Below are positions 1-10,781 of a DNA stretch of 64,000 bases, in pieces (within the stretch, counting starts at the first letter, position 1; the number at the start of each line of letters is the position of its first letter). The notes under the pieces were generated by a model. It ran no database searches and was not told the DNA's origin. It saw only the letters and a program-made list of their open reading frames with translations. The stretch is from Sphaeramia orbicularis (lineage: Eukaryota > Chordata > Actinopteri > Kurtiformes > Apogonidae), in the NCBI RefSeq assembly GCF_902148855.1, contig NC_043964.1, positions 19,186,781-19,250,780 on the forward strand. Direction: 5' to 3'. Made by a program: the position numbers and the translations under genes.

Positions 1-3000
1 ATGTGAAGGAGTCACACGATCGACCCTAATTTAACAATGTCCAAACTCCTTGTTCCTCGTCTCCAGCCCGGTGTGATTAGCATCAATCAACGTGTCTTTT
101 ATGCAGTGGAAAACACATTGAGTTAAACAACCCCCTGCTCCAATAAAGGCCTTTTGTCCCGCGTTTCACTCTCTCCATGGCAACTATGCAGCCGCCCCGA
201 AGCATCCCAGACATAGAACAAAAGAGGAGGCAGACTGTCCGCCCCCACACACACCCCATTCATGTATCCCATCCCCCGGCTGAGCCCCTCCGCTCTGCTC
301 GACCTGCTGCCGGGCTTCAACATGTTGAATACAACTCAAACAGTGTCATACGGTTAGAAATGCTGCAGTTATCTGATCAAACACTGACGCAACGTTCTTT
401 CCTGTATGACTGAAACACTACAAGGAATCAAACCACAAGACAGCAGGCAGGCGCTTGTTAAATGTAGCTGTTAGTCATAAAAGCAACAAAGGGGACTTTA
501 ACACACTTTAAAGAGCAGTGGGAGATTAGGCGCCTCTTTATGACCGCTCACACTGAGCAGGTGCAAGGTGGTGAATGGTGCTGATGAAAAAGCTGCCGGC
601 CTTGGGCTTTGAAACCGCCAGTGGTCTGTTTACTCTTCACTTCAGGTGAGGCTGCACCTGCCGAACATCACGCTACCTTATCTACGCCACGTGTCTCTAC
701 ATGCCAGGTCGTGGTGCCTAAACCCCTAGTGACAAAGCACTTTTTTTTTAATCAGCTATAACCCACAATCCTGAAAAACCAGACCAATGTGTCTGTGATG
801 TGCATCCAAGAAGACTTAAAGAAAATGAAAACACACATCATTCCGCTCCGGTTTGGCTATTTCCGCGACTTTTGAGGGCCAAACTCTGAGCAGATGTTGC
901 TTGATGCCGGAGCCATGAGCCTGTATTTGTTTAAGGAAGGCTGGTGGTTTCATTGGTAAAGGAATAAGAGGCCTGTGCTGTTTGCTTTAAAGCCGGCTGA
1001 ATATACAGCCTAATCACTGAGGCAGCTGCCAGAGCTGCCAGGGCACTGACAGAAAGAGAGGGAGGCAGGATGAGGGCTGCAATCTCACTGCTGATTAGTA
1101 AATCAGAAACCGTGTGTGGCCATTCACCCCCTCTCCACCCCACACCCCCTTCATCCTGCCTCCTCCTCCTCTTCCTCCCCCTCTGGGCCACATACACGGC
1201 CAGAGCCTCTTGAATAGAACAATGCTGTGAATTTTCATGCTGGGTAAAGTCTCCACTGGGTAAATTCTAAATATGTTTGCCAGCATTTGCATACAGCTGC
1301 AGGAGTTAACTAAAGAGACGCCTCACGGGGAAGTTTTTTTTTCTGCCTTTGTTTCTTAACTGAAACTTTAAAGAGCACAGTTACTTTTATAGAATACTGA
1401 TTATCAGCGAAAAGAGACGCCTGTGTGTGAAGCGGAGATAAGAAGAGAGAGGGCATAGGGTGAGGCGGAGAGGAAGATGAGAGCAAAGAGGAGGGGAGGG
1501 TCCACGCCTGACCACAGGAAGGCCTGGCACGGCCCCGTCTGAGCTGGACCTGGTGCCTGACTGTCTCCAACTCAATGGGAAGGAAGGGCACCGAGCTCCC
1601 CTCCCTCCGTCTCCATCATCTACCTCCACCCTCCTTTCCTATTTGCGTTCCAGACATTTAAGCAAAACATTGTCCTATCAGGAGAAATGATTTTACAGAC
1701 AGCAAAAGGATGCATTGCAATTCATCTCATAAACAACAGGCACATGTTTAACATCCGCCAGTGATGCCCACCCTCCTTCTGACCACTTGTACTTTACTAC
1801 CTCATAGTGAAGCCTTTTTAATTGCTTAACCACTGCAGCCAGTGTGTGAGTGTGTGTTTTTTGAAATGCTAAAAGCGCTCATTGTTGAAGTGCTGGCTCA
1901 TTATCGCACTCTTAAGAGAGGAATGCATGGCACACCACCATGAAGATGTCGGTGCCAGCTGTCCGCACACTAGCAAAATGAATTTAGCCTCTGATAAAAG
2001 CAGCTATGTGCTAGTTTTACAAATCAGCATGGAAAAAGAAGGAGTCAGGGGTCTAGTGCCTCCAGTTTTATGCAGCTCTGCAACTAATTTTGTTGTTGAT
2101 TTATAGATTTGTTCTTTATTGAGACATTTATTTTACAGCTAAAGGGGATGATGAAGATAAAAAATAGATCTCAAAGATTAGGCAGCCCTCTGGCATTATA
2201 CTTTGTCAACACAGTTATCAAAGAGATAATCTGTCCTCTGTTGTCATGTAAACAGCAGCTGATAGCCAATCAATTTGCATACAAGTAAAGAGAAAGCCCT
2301 GAAAAGTTAAAAAAAGGGCTTTTACTGAAATAATCTTTTTTTTTCCAGCTAAAAACCATGATCCCATCTACACAGATGTTCATCAGCTGAGCGTGAGAAT
2401 CCAACCTGAATACTGAGGATGGACATATGCACACGGTGGGAACTCAAAGCATCATATGGTTGGCATTAAGGCTGTCTTTTGTTCTGTCTCTCCTGACCAC
2501 CTGGCACCCTTTACTCCAGGAACTCCCTCTTGCATTGTGGGCTCAGTCTGTCCTTTTTGTGTTTGCAGCCACCCACCAGCTGCCTGCCTACCAGCCCTGC
2601 TGTTAACTCTGCAGAATGGGTTAACTAACATCATCCTGTACCATCATTACAACCAATTAACACCAGCATTTTCCACCTATTAAGCAGATGTGGAAGAGCC
2701 TGGGATGGACATTAGTACAGTATTTACAGGTAATGTATTATGTCTGATCACAATTACTGCAAGTTAAGTGAATCTGACAGGCTATTATCATCACAAACAC
2801 AGCCCAACCTCATGCTCATGGAGGCTAAAGCTTCTCCATAATTTTGACAAAACAGAAGCTTTGAAAAATTCTCTTTTGACAGGGCCCAGTGCAAGTTAAA
2901 TAGACTCAAAACAACACATGTGACACCTCTAAAATCATTTTGACTGTTCAGTTTTTTTCTCCACACTGCAGTTCTTTGTGAAACTCCTAAAGGGGCTTGG

Positions 3001-3748
3001 TTCTCAGGGCCACATTTTCATACCCAGCGTGCTACTTCCCAGCACTAACTTGCCTATAGATGCACCCCTTTGTCCCAGGCATCCCCTTAACGAAGCCCCC
3101 GTTTTCCCATCCCTCCATAGCTTGACCCAGACTCAGCTCCCACGTTCCCATGGAGAGAGGGGAGACAAGGGGCTGGGAAAAGCTTTTCTTCCCCCCTTCA
3201 GAAAGACGCTTTGTTAGTCCAGGAAGGGGGACAGCGTTGGAGTCGGTGCTGTGAAGCATCCATTGCACACCCGGGCATTCACAGGGACACCCAAAAGAGG
3301 AGGGATAATAGAAAGAGGGGTGAGAGGGGGGCTGAAAGAGGGAGCAGAGGGAGTCCTGAAACTGCTCCCTTCTTCGTTCTCAGGGACATCACTCAGAGGA
3401 GAATAAAAAGTGACAGAGCCAGGGAAATTCAGCATGGTTACACTGGGGTTGTGTGGCCATTTCAGTGTGTCATCTGGTGACAGGAGGGGGGGGGGGGGGG
3501 GGGGGGGCAATACAGCACTGTAAACAGCAATCACACCAGTATCACCTGCATGAGGATCTGGCCTATTATTGTTCAGAAGCACAGACTGAAACCAGTGCAC
3601 AAACAAACACATCATTACTATTAAACTTTAAACTGCTCCTTCAGTTTCCAGATTGTGCATGTGCAGATGTGTGAATGATTCAATCTAAAAATGCATGTAA
3701 TAACAGATATATCCCCTGAAATCATGTCAAATAAACATATGCATCTAC
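1..3748 (-). other. Part of intron 1 of the Fringe gene; no exon seen
   Basis: This stretch lies downstream, on the minus strand, of the splice donor that ends the Fringe first coding exon. I looked for the next Fringe exon, whose family consensus begins around TFIFTDGED, on the minus strand and did not see it, so intron 1 appears to extend beyond the window. The stretch is less AT-rich than the DNA further right. It holds short ORFs without protein character and a 22-base G run at 3486-3507. Confidence 0.6.
3486..3507. repeat. Homopolymer run of 22 G
   Basis: An uninterrupted run of 22 G (C on the Fringe mRNA strand) lies inside Fringe intron 1. It makes artificial polyglycine and polyproline ORFs on the two strands. 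Long G runs can form G-quadruplexes and are prone to length errors in assembly. Confidence 0.95.
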
Positions 3749-4144
3749 CTGACGCATGTTTCTGGAGATCCATGTGTCCAGAAGGAGGTTCAGTCTGGAC
3801 TGGTGGAACTTCTTGGTGGTCTTCACTGCGATGAAGATGTCATCTGGGTTGATGTCCTCAGCTGGAGGTGGGTCGTCTGTGGACTCAGAGGAGCGTGTGG
3901 GCTTCTCCACCTCCCTCCGTCCGCGGGTCAGTTTGGTGAAGTACGCAGAGAATCCCTTCTTAACTTGTGCGCTCCCGGTGTCTTCTTGCGCTGCGTCCGG
4001 TGCGTTTAGGAGCGGAGTCCCCGTCCCGATTATTCCATCCACTTGAAAGCGGTGATGCTGCACTGCAACTACGACCAACAGCAGGCAAAGACATGCTGTA
4101 CTGGCTATAGAAATAGCGGTCTTCTTTCCATTATTTTTAAACAT
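3749..4144 (-). CDS. lfng: Fringe-type beta-1,3-N-acetylglucosaminyltransferase, coding exon 1 (probably lunatic fringe)
   Basis: This is the first coding exon of a Fringe glycosyltransferase, which adds GlcNAc to O-fucose on Notch EGF repeats in the Golgi and so tunes Notch ligand choice. The exon encodes 132 residues and then meets a clean donor (CAG|GTAGAT on the minus strand, exon end at 3749). Residues 1-9 are basic. Residues about 10-27 form a hydrophobic type II signal-anchor, followed by a variable stem. The stem contains [13 protein letters not shown], which resembles the YFSLLTRARRD stretch of lunatic fringe and has no counterpart I recall in manic or radical fringe. The conserved catalytic domain begins at about residue 100 with [14 protein letters not shown] and DTWISRN, a Fringe family signature. 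The start is the first ATG in frame and gives the expected N-terminal anchor. Later exons are outside the window. Family assignment is firm; the paralogue (lfng rather than mfng or rfng) rests mainly on the stem motif. Confidence 0.9.
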
Positions 4145-4337
4145 GGTTAAATCTATTTAATAAAAAAAAAAAAAAAAAAATACTAAAAGTTGTAAAGCGG
4201 TGCAACGAATCCCCAATGCACCGCAAAGTCCATATGTTTTCCTATTTTTAACAAAAGATAAAGTTGTAAAGTAACCCTCCTTCCGCGTACATTGCTGAAT
4301 TGCAAATAAGTAATTTGTGCCACGGCAGATATTTATA
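4145..4337 (-). promoter_or_regulatory. Fringe core promoter and 5' leader with TATA box
   Basis: On the minus strand a good TATA box (TATAAATA, 4330-4337) lies about 190 bp upstream of the Fringe ATG, predicting transcription start near 4300. Just upstream, GC/CACC-type boxes (GGCGTGG and CCACGCCC on the minus strand, about 4350-4415) fit an active promoter. A 19-base T run (A at 4162-4180 on the plus strand) lies in the leader 17 bases before the ATG. It is followed by AG, so it could be either leader or the acceptor of a 5'UTR intron. Confidence 0.6.
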
Positions 4338-4424
4338 AGCTTCTATGGTGGCCACGCCTCATGGGAGGTCCCTGAACGCAGCATGCCAGTCAGTGACGCT
4401 GTATTTGGGCGTGGTTAAAGCTGC

Positions 4425-4452
4425 GTGTGTGCGTGCGTGCGTGCGCGTGCAC
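4425..4452. repeat. Short GTGC/GTGT simple repeat upstream of Fringe
   Basis: Alternating purine-pyrimidine tract of GTGT, GCGT and GTGC units in the Fringe upstream region. Such tracts can adopt Z-DNA. No other role is visible. Confidence 0.6.
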
Positions 4453-4601
4453 GTAAGTGAGTGTGTTCAGGTCATTGCCAAGATTGCCTCAATGAAAACA
4501 AAACTGCAGGTGGCTTTAGGTGTTTCAGCAGCAGTTGGAGAAAAAAAAAACACACCATTCACACAAAGTGGTGACTCTTAAAAAATGGTTTGTTTTCTGA
4601 A

Positions 4602-5325
4602 TTAACCCTTTCATGCGTGAATTATGAGAACCTTAATCATGATTTTTTTTCCTGAGTGTTTTTATTCCTCTTTAGGCATGAAAAAAGCAATATGATTGAT
4701 TTTTTTTTCTTTTTATGAACCTATTTTTCATGGGGTTACAAAAATGTCCAGTCAGCTGGACACCATGCATTTATTGACATACTGTGTGAAAACTACACAT
4801 ACTCTGTTCTCACATTTTAACATTCTATAACCTCCTGAGACCCAGCAATGCATTTTTGTCCTCTGTAGGGGACAAGAGTTTTAATGCTTTATAAAAAAAA
4901 AAAAAAAAAAAAAAATGCTGGCCACTGCAAAGGACATCCCATAATTAAAAATAAATAAATAAATCTGAAAAAAACTGTTGCATCTTGCTGTTTCCAATCA
5001 AGACAATTATTAAAAATAAAAAATCCAAAATTTTTCCTTTCCTGGGTCTCTAGCTATTACTCAGATATGCAAAAAAAAATGTTTAAAAAAGACTCTGTTA
5101 ATTACAGTCTAATAACCATTAGCAATTGATTTACACTCAAATATGTTACTGCAGATCAGGCTGATCAAGAACAGTAATGGTATGAATAGCATTGTATGGG
5201 ATGATGCATAAGTGTCCACTGTGTTGGTTGATATGCAAGTAAAACAATCAAATCCATGAATATACAAGAGAACAACTGTAGAATAGCTGTCCCCTGCAGT
5301 GACCACTATGTATGAAAGGGTTTAA
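4602..5325 (+). mobile_element. TTAA MITE family 1 (piggyBac-like), copy 1, with a nested MITE
   Basis: Flanked by TTAA at both ends (4602-4605 and 5322-5325). Terminal inverted repeats start CCCTTTCATGC and end in the inverse (ATGAAAGGG). The TTAA target duplication plus CCC-type termini is the pattern of piggyBac-derived MITEs. There is no transposase ORF. The middle, about 4829-5052, is an insertion of a different short element that the other copies lack. Confidence 0.8.
4829..5052. mobile_element. Short MITE nested in family 1 copy 1 (AGACCCAG termini)
   Basis: The segment begins CCTCCTGAGACCCAG and ends CTGGGTCTCTAG, imperfect inverted termini, and sits where the other family 1 copies have continuous sequence. 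It contains a 23-base A run and A-rich DNA. The ends suggest another TTAA-type MITE whose flanks have decayed. No coding capacity. Confidence 0.55.
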
Positions 5326-5859
5326 TTTACAGATCTGTTTTTTGTTTTTTTTTTTTTCTTCTTCAAGGTGAAACTATTTGAATGCAGTGGGGTGTGAGCT
5401 GGGTGTTCACCAGAGAAACAGACTCTATTGTTCCTCGTTGACCTTGTGAGGACTCTAAACAGTTGGCCATTCCTGAACACTTGTTATTCAAATTCTGGCT
5501 CTCATGACTGAGTGCCGTCTGGCGCTGGGACGCTGACCAAAGACATGGGTTCCATTTAGACCAACATGCAGCTGGCGGAGCCTCAGAAAACCCCCAGTGC
5601 CAGCAATACCCTATCCTCAAAAAATGTCTGCTCTTACAGGACTTTCAAGACTTCATATCATTGTCTAGAGTGTGTACTTTTATCACAGACAAGTGCACAC
5701 AGAGGATTCACAGGAGATGGCATGAGAACAGACAGTCTTCAAACATTATCATGAAGGACTACAAGTACTGATTCAACTGCACTTTAAAGTATAGAAGTGT
5801 TGAAATGTACAAAAGAGCATACAAGTAGAAAGTATCCCTTTCAAAGTCCCCATGCGGCA
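5326..5859. other. Non-coding stretch, nothing recognised
   Basis: Unique-looking DNA between a MITE and a hAT fragment. Short ORFs on both strands show no domain or codon-usage support. Confidence 0.5.
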
Positions 5860-6388
5860 TGAATTTGATCTGCAGTGGGCCAAACCAGTAAAATAATAAC
5901 ATTATAATATATAAATAATCTCAACTCCAAACTTTTCTCTATGTTTTAGATCGAAAAAAGTGAATTTATATTATGAAAAGGTTTACATCTACAAATTATC
6001 CTTTCAAAAGATGTGAATAACATGAACAAACTGAAAAAATAAGTGTAATTTTAACAATATTCTGTCTCAGTTTATCATTTACACATGCACATTATAACTT
6101 ACAGATCACAGTGGATCTACAAATACACACAAAACATTGAGTAACAGACAGAATATTGTTAAAATTGTACTTATTGCTCTTAAGACATTTCAAGTTGTTC
6201 ATATTTGTTCAGGTTATTCACATTTTTTGCAAAATTATACTTTGTTTTAGTGTAAATACATGAAAATATTTATATTTACATAGAGAAAAATTTGGAGTTG
6301 TCATTATTTATATGTTATTATGATAGTATTTTACTGGTCCTGCCCACTGGAGATTGAATTGGTCTGAATGCAGAACCTGAACTAAAAG
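5860..6388 (-). mobile_element. hAT-1 family fragment, both ends missing
   Basis: Its internal sequence matches the hAT-1 copies at 35454-36112 and 37341-38026 over most of their length, but the CAGGGGTGTC terminus and the opposite end are absent. The two halves contain the inverted blocks typical of this family (AACAATATTCTG and its complement). Confidence 0.7.
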
Positions 6389-8433
6389 GCATCCCTTCCA
6401 ACAAAAGATTTTCCAACTTCCGTCAACACAACAGTCCCAAGATTGTATGAGTGCAGTAAGTCGCGGATCTAAAGAAATAAATCGGGAGAATCGGATTTCT
6501 CAAAATCACTTACAAAAGATTACAAATCACCTTTAAAAAACTGGCTACGTGTGACCATGGAAATGCAGTGACTATGCTAAGCTAAGCTAACAGAAGGGCT
6601 GCGAGAACCGAATAAATGTTTCACATGTAAACCTTTTTTCAGGTTTAACATTTCCATGTAAACAGAAGAGAAAGTACTTTAGTTCTGCATTAATTTCTTC
6701 TGGAAAAATAAATCAGATTTAAAAAACATCATGTAACCGTACCCAACAAGGCTGTAGAGAAAAGAAAAAGAGGAAAGTAACTGTTCAAGTACCGATACCT
6801 GAAGTCTCATCATATCTGTACAAAGACGATAGGTGAGTTCACTGTGGGGATAAACGTTCTGCTTCCGTAGTTAACTCCTGTTTTTACTTGCTTGCATTTG
6901 CACCAGTAGTCGATGTGCGACATTCAAATACATTTGCACAAGAATATGTTCTTTTCCACTGCAGGTGTTTGATTCATTTTAATTTTGGGACACACAGGAC
7001 ATAAGTTACCTCTGCGCTTTGTTGTTCCTGACAAGGCCTTTTGTTCACCTTTTAGAAATGTGTGTAAAAAGCAAGTATAAGAAACCAGGCAGAGGGGGTT
7101 GTCTCCACGGCCTTCTTTCTTCTTCGATCAACCAGCTCTTTCTGTTCGGCTTGCAGGGCATTCGTCCCACCTCGGAAACTCTTTTTGGTCCATTGAGCTC
7201 CCGAAAACAATGTCACTTGTTAAAACAGCAAGTGAAAAGTAAAGTTCTCCAGTTGTATCGACTCCAACCACTCCCTCCGCTGACAATATATGCTCCTATC
7301 AATGACAAAAGCCGAGAAAAACTTTTAAAATTACCCTGTGTCTCTTATACGACCGCCTTTCTCACATTACTGCTGAATTCCACTGAGATTAAATCCCCTT
7401 TCTTCAGAAAAACCCACTTCCTCACCATAGTGGCCACAAACCCACATATAAACACCGCTCTAATTTCCCTCTGATCATAGCATCATGTTAACATTAAAGA
7501 GCTGCTATTTATAGTTCTTGTGTTTGCAGATACCAGATAATGGACGTACAGTAGGTATGCTGTCAGAGTATAATCAGTGTTTCAGGCTCATTTCTGTGTC
7601 AGTTTGTCCTTCTATTCACTGATACACACTGAGAAACATATGTGCGCACCAAACTATAACCTGATACTCTGAAAAATGTGTATAGATCCAGCAAGTTGAA
7701 GAGAAACAGGACATGGGAGACATTAGCGCAAAGCCACATCTTTCTTTTGAGCTCATATTGTTATGATTTATCTTCTATTTCAGTCTGATGTTTAACATTC
7801 CTCAGGATGGTTTCTGCTTTTTGAAGCTTTTGTTTATCAGACCATGTTTCAAATATGCATATATTAAATTCCAGTCTTTCGCATAGTGGTCCAAGATGCT
7901 GCTGTGCAAGGTCAGATAGCTGACTTTTATCTAACCGGTCATAGTTTTAATAACTGGTCTCCATCGCATATGTGCATCTTACAGTATTTGGACATAGGAT
8001 TGTTCATCCATTCTGTCTTCATTTTAACTGAAGGCCTCATTTTTATCATAGACAGGTGAAAAGCTGCCCTCCATCTGTTGCGCCTCACGGGACAAAAAAA
8101 GTACGATAGTTATTTTTTTGCAATCACACATATGGTGTTTGACCATTTAAAAATAAAAAAAATTCAACTTTGCCATAAAACTGATGATATGTAAGGTGTA
8201 AAACATAACAGAAAGACTACAACTGCTCTGAAAATGACCTGACTTGGGTTGTGATTTCAGTCTCTTTTAATGCTTTACACTTATTCTGGAGGAAAACGTG
8301 TATGTTTCGAGCCTAGGGATGCAGTCCACTGTGCTACTTTGTACAAAACTAAATGAGGTGTTACTATCTTGACCCCAAAATGTAAGTTTCTTAACTTGGA
8401 AAATTATATTTTATATTGAGAAACTTAATATGC
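6389..8433. other. Non-coding stretch of about 2 kb, nothing recognised
   Basis: No exon-like ORF, RNA gene or clear repeat family was seen. A 151-residue ORF at 7019-7474 lacks any recognisable motif, low-complexity domain or splice context. Confidence 0.5.
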
Positions 8434-8467
8434 TGTATGTAAATGAATGTACTGAGTTTGATGTATA

Positions 8468-8603
8468 TATGCATTGTGGGAAGCTTAGCTCCAGCCGTTT
8501 CTGTGTCATGTTTGTTTCATCCATATATCATATGGTTGTACTGCAGCTGCTGCTGCTAGGTGGCTGCATGAACCTTCGCTTCCCACAATGCACGTTGCGA
8601 CAA
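8468..8603 (+). promoter_or_regulatory. Candidate promoter with convergent TTCCCACAATGC motifs
   Basis: GCATTGTGGGAAGC (about 8470) and GCTTCCCACAATGCAC (about 8578) are inverted copies about 100 bp apart. The second continues as CGTTGCG, resembling the ZNF143/THAP11 promoter motif (TTCCCA...ATGC...TGCG). It lies just upstream of an ATG with a good downstream splice donor. Motif matching was by eye and from memory. A small inverted-repeat element would be an alternative explanation. Confidence 0.35.
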
Positions 8604-8660
8604 AATTCCAAAGATACCCGAGTTACCTCCCGGCTCTGTTTGTAAACACATGGTTTGTTT

Positions 8661-8708
8661 ATGGTGGATGGCACTTCGAAATTGTTCACCGTGAAGGAGG
8701 AGATTCAG
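8661..8708 (+). CDS. Candidate first coding exon of an unidentified gene
   Basis: An ATG opens 16 codons (MVDGTSKLFTVKEEIQ) ending in a near-consensus donor CAG|GTGAGT in phase 0. The exon sits about 60 bp after a possible ZNF143-type promoter motif. The next exon-like segment on this strand, at 9955-10153, has a phase-0 acceptor and so would join in frame. I do not recognise the peptide. Evidence is only signal-like and the call is weak. Confidence 0.25.
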
Positions 8709-8931
8709 GTGAGTAATCACAGAAAGACTAACGGATTCATGATACTGAGGATATGACTGGGGTTTTACAGATGTGATGAAAAACTGGTGACGAAAGTCTC
8801 CCACACCTTTAAGAAAGACCTCATAGAGCTTACTGGAAGGAGATGGACTTCACCACTATAGCTTAGATCAATTATATCATATAGTGATGGAAAACAAAAA
8901 ACAATTCAGTAACGTAAAAACTGCAGATAAG

Positions 8932-9040
8932 ATAAGATAAGATAAGATAAGACAGTCTTTATTGCCATTTCATAGTTACCTATACAATGAAATTGGTATA
9001 ACAACTTGCATTACAATAAAAACAATAAAAACCTGTACCA
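8932..9040 (-). mobile_element. LINE 3'-tail fragment with (GATAA)n
   Basis: A GATAA pentanucleotide array leads into GACAGTCTTTATTGCC and then a short AATGAAATTGG segment. This layout is typical of reverse-oriented LINE 3' tails in fish genomes. The LINE family is not assigned. Confidence 0.5.
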
Positions 9041-9047
9041 ATTAAAT

Positions 9048-9280
9048 AAATTCCAATTTTATTTGTAAAGCACTTTAAAATAACAGAAAGGTTGGCCAAA
9101 GTGCTGTACATATTTGCAATAAATAAATGTACATATTACTAAGAAACAGAACAATAAAAAATACAATAAATACCAAGGACAAAACAACGATACAATCCAC
9201 ATCTCATACTTGATTAAAAGCCTAAGAGAAAAAGTGGGATAAGATAAATAAGAAAAACATTGTCATACATAAGCTAAGTT
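9048..9280 (-). mobile_element. Second LINE 3'-tail fragment (TTTATTTGTAAAGCAC type)
   Basis: Contains TTTTATTTGTAAAGCACTTT and later CCAAAGTGCTGTACAT, a pair of phrases common in fish LINE 3' ends. No ORF of a LINE protein is present. Family assignment is uncertain. Confidence 0.5.
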
Positions 9281-9361
9281 GTGTCTAGTATCAATTGTAC
9301 ATGTTGACACTATCAGACTTCATTTTTTCCACTGCTGCTGTTATAAAAGAGCGAAAGAGTA

Positions 9362-9545
9362 TCAAATCAAATCACATCAAATCAAATTTTTATTTATATA
9401 GCGCCAAATCATAACAAAAGTTATCTCATGACACTTTATATATAGAGTTGGTCAAAACCAGACTCTAAGCCAATTTACAGAAACCCAACAGAATCCTCCA
9501 GGAGGCACAGAGGCATTGACCATAAACATCAACCACTGCATTTTT
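9362..9545 (-). mobile_element. Third LINE 3'-tail fragment with (ATCAA)n
   Basis: An ATCAA array (ATCAAATCAAATCACATCAA) leads into TTTATTTATATAGCGCC and then text about 130 bp long that ends near CAGAGGCATTGACC. This resembles the widespread fish LINE tail with a microsatellite terminus. It lies in the same orientation as the two fragments to its left. Confidence 0.55.
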
Positions 9546-9954
9546 GCAGAAATTTGGGCAGAGTCCTCTACATCTTTATGTTGTTATCATGGATGTGCAT
9601 GACTTAGAAACTGGGAACGTGCAAATTTTTAAGGAATATCACAATATGAACTAAAAAAGTGAATAATACATTTGTTGCATGTTGTACCTTTAATTCCAAA
9701 ATAACTGAGTCATCTAAAATAGGAGCAGCTACAAGTAAAACCTCAGAGAATTAAAAGATTTAAAATTCACTGTTTCATGGTCATAATTGTGTGTTAAACT
9801 TTCTGACTGTAAACAGGATCTAGAAAAAGTAAAGACTGTATAAGACTAGACCGTCTGCATATAGAGGCCAGCGGCTGAGAGTCACTCAGTGGGATCAGTG
9901 TTCGGTTCTGTTTATTTTCCTTGTGTGGACACACTAGCTCTGGTGGGATTACAG

Positions 9955-10153
9955 GTCGCACCAGAAGTGAGAGTCGGGGGACTGGGTATCCCCTCAGAAC
10001 CCGGCTTCAGTTTCCCTCCTCATGCAACTTTAGAGGCAACTCTCCAAGGACTGAGTCTGAGAATGTTTCAGCTGCTGGAGAGACAAATAAATACGACCCG
10101 TTTTTATCGATCCGCAGATGAAGTTCCCATACGTCTGAAAGGACCACCTCCAG
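9955..10153 (+). CDS. Candidate internal coding exon of an unidentified gene
   Basis: The segment is open in one frame from an AG acceptor (TTACAG|GTCGCA) to a good donor (CTCCAG|GTAAAC), encoding about 66 residues that include LSLRMFQLLERQINTTRFYR. It is richer in GC than its surroundings, begins in phase 0 and ends in phase 1. It would follow the candidate exon at 8661-8708 in frame, with the LINE tails lying in the intron. No domain is recognised and no following exon was found, so this may be chance. Confidence 0.25.
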
Positions 10154-10773
10154 GTAAACACAAGACTAAACCTTTAGCTTGAACAAAAGAGGTCATTTAT
10201 ACCAATCCCAGAATGGTATTTATGATATCATTACTCAACAGCAGTAAAGTTTTTCAACCAGAACCAGAACCAAAATGTCAGCATACACTCTGGCACGTCT
10301 GGATGTGATTAGCATCTATAAAACTCTATCTATAAGCTATAATTAATCACCTATTTACTAGTCATTTATTAGTCATCCTTGTAGTCAGATTACATCAATT
10401 TGTTTGTCATAATAAGGCAGAGAAACCCCTCTTTGTCTAACAGCAGAATGATTTATTTTATTCTGTGTGAGTTCACATGTGGTTAGTGGAAATGAGATAT
10501 TCGCTGGAGACCCTTCAGGTTAAATTTCCACTAAGAGCTGAATGAACTCAAGGGACCTCTAAAACCTGTTGACAACTTTGATTTATTCCCACAACATAAT
10601 GTAAAGCATAAGAGAAAAGATGTGGACCGAGAAAGTCTATGAATTGATCCCTTAATGTACTTTCCTTCATCCATTAACGGTGTCTTTTTGTTTTTTGTGT
10701 GTAAATGGGAAATCCTATTGGAGGTCCATTAGACAAAGGAAAGACAGTAGAGTCACAGCAGATCCCAGACATT
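10154..10773. other. Non-coding stretch, nothing recognised
   Basis: AT-rich unique-looking DNA between the exon candidate and a hAT insertion. No supported feature was seen. Confidence 0.5.
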
Positions 10774-10781
10774 GTCTATTG

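Noticed and set aside
177-413. Short plus-strand ORF in the Fringe intron
   Set aside because: It lies opposite the gene, has no motif, and shows no promoter or splice context.
3214-3615. 133-residue minus-strand ORF with a proline run
   Set aside because: The proline run is the translation of the G homopolymer; there is no domain or splice support.
7019-7474. 151-residue plus-strand ORF
   Set aside because: No motif, no exon signals, and no conservation clue. One ORF of this size in a 64-kb window is expected by chance.
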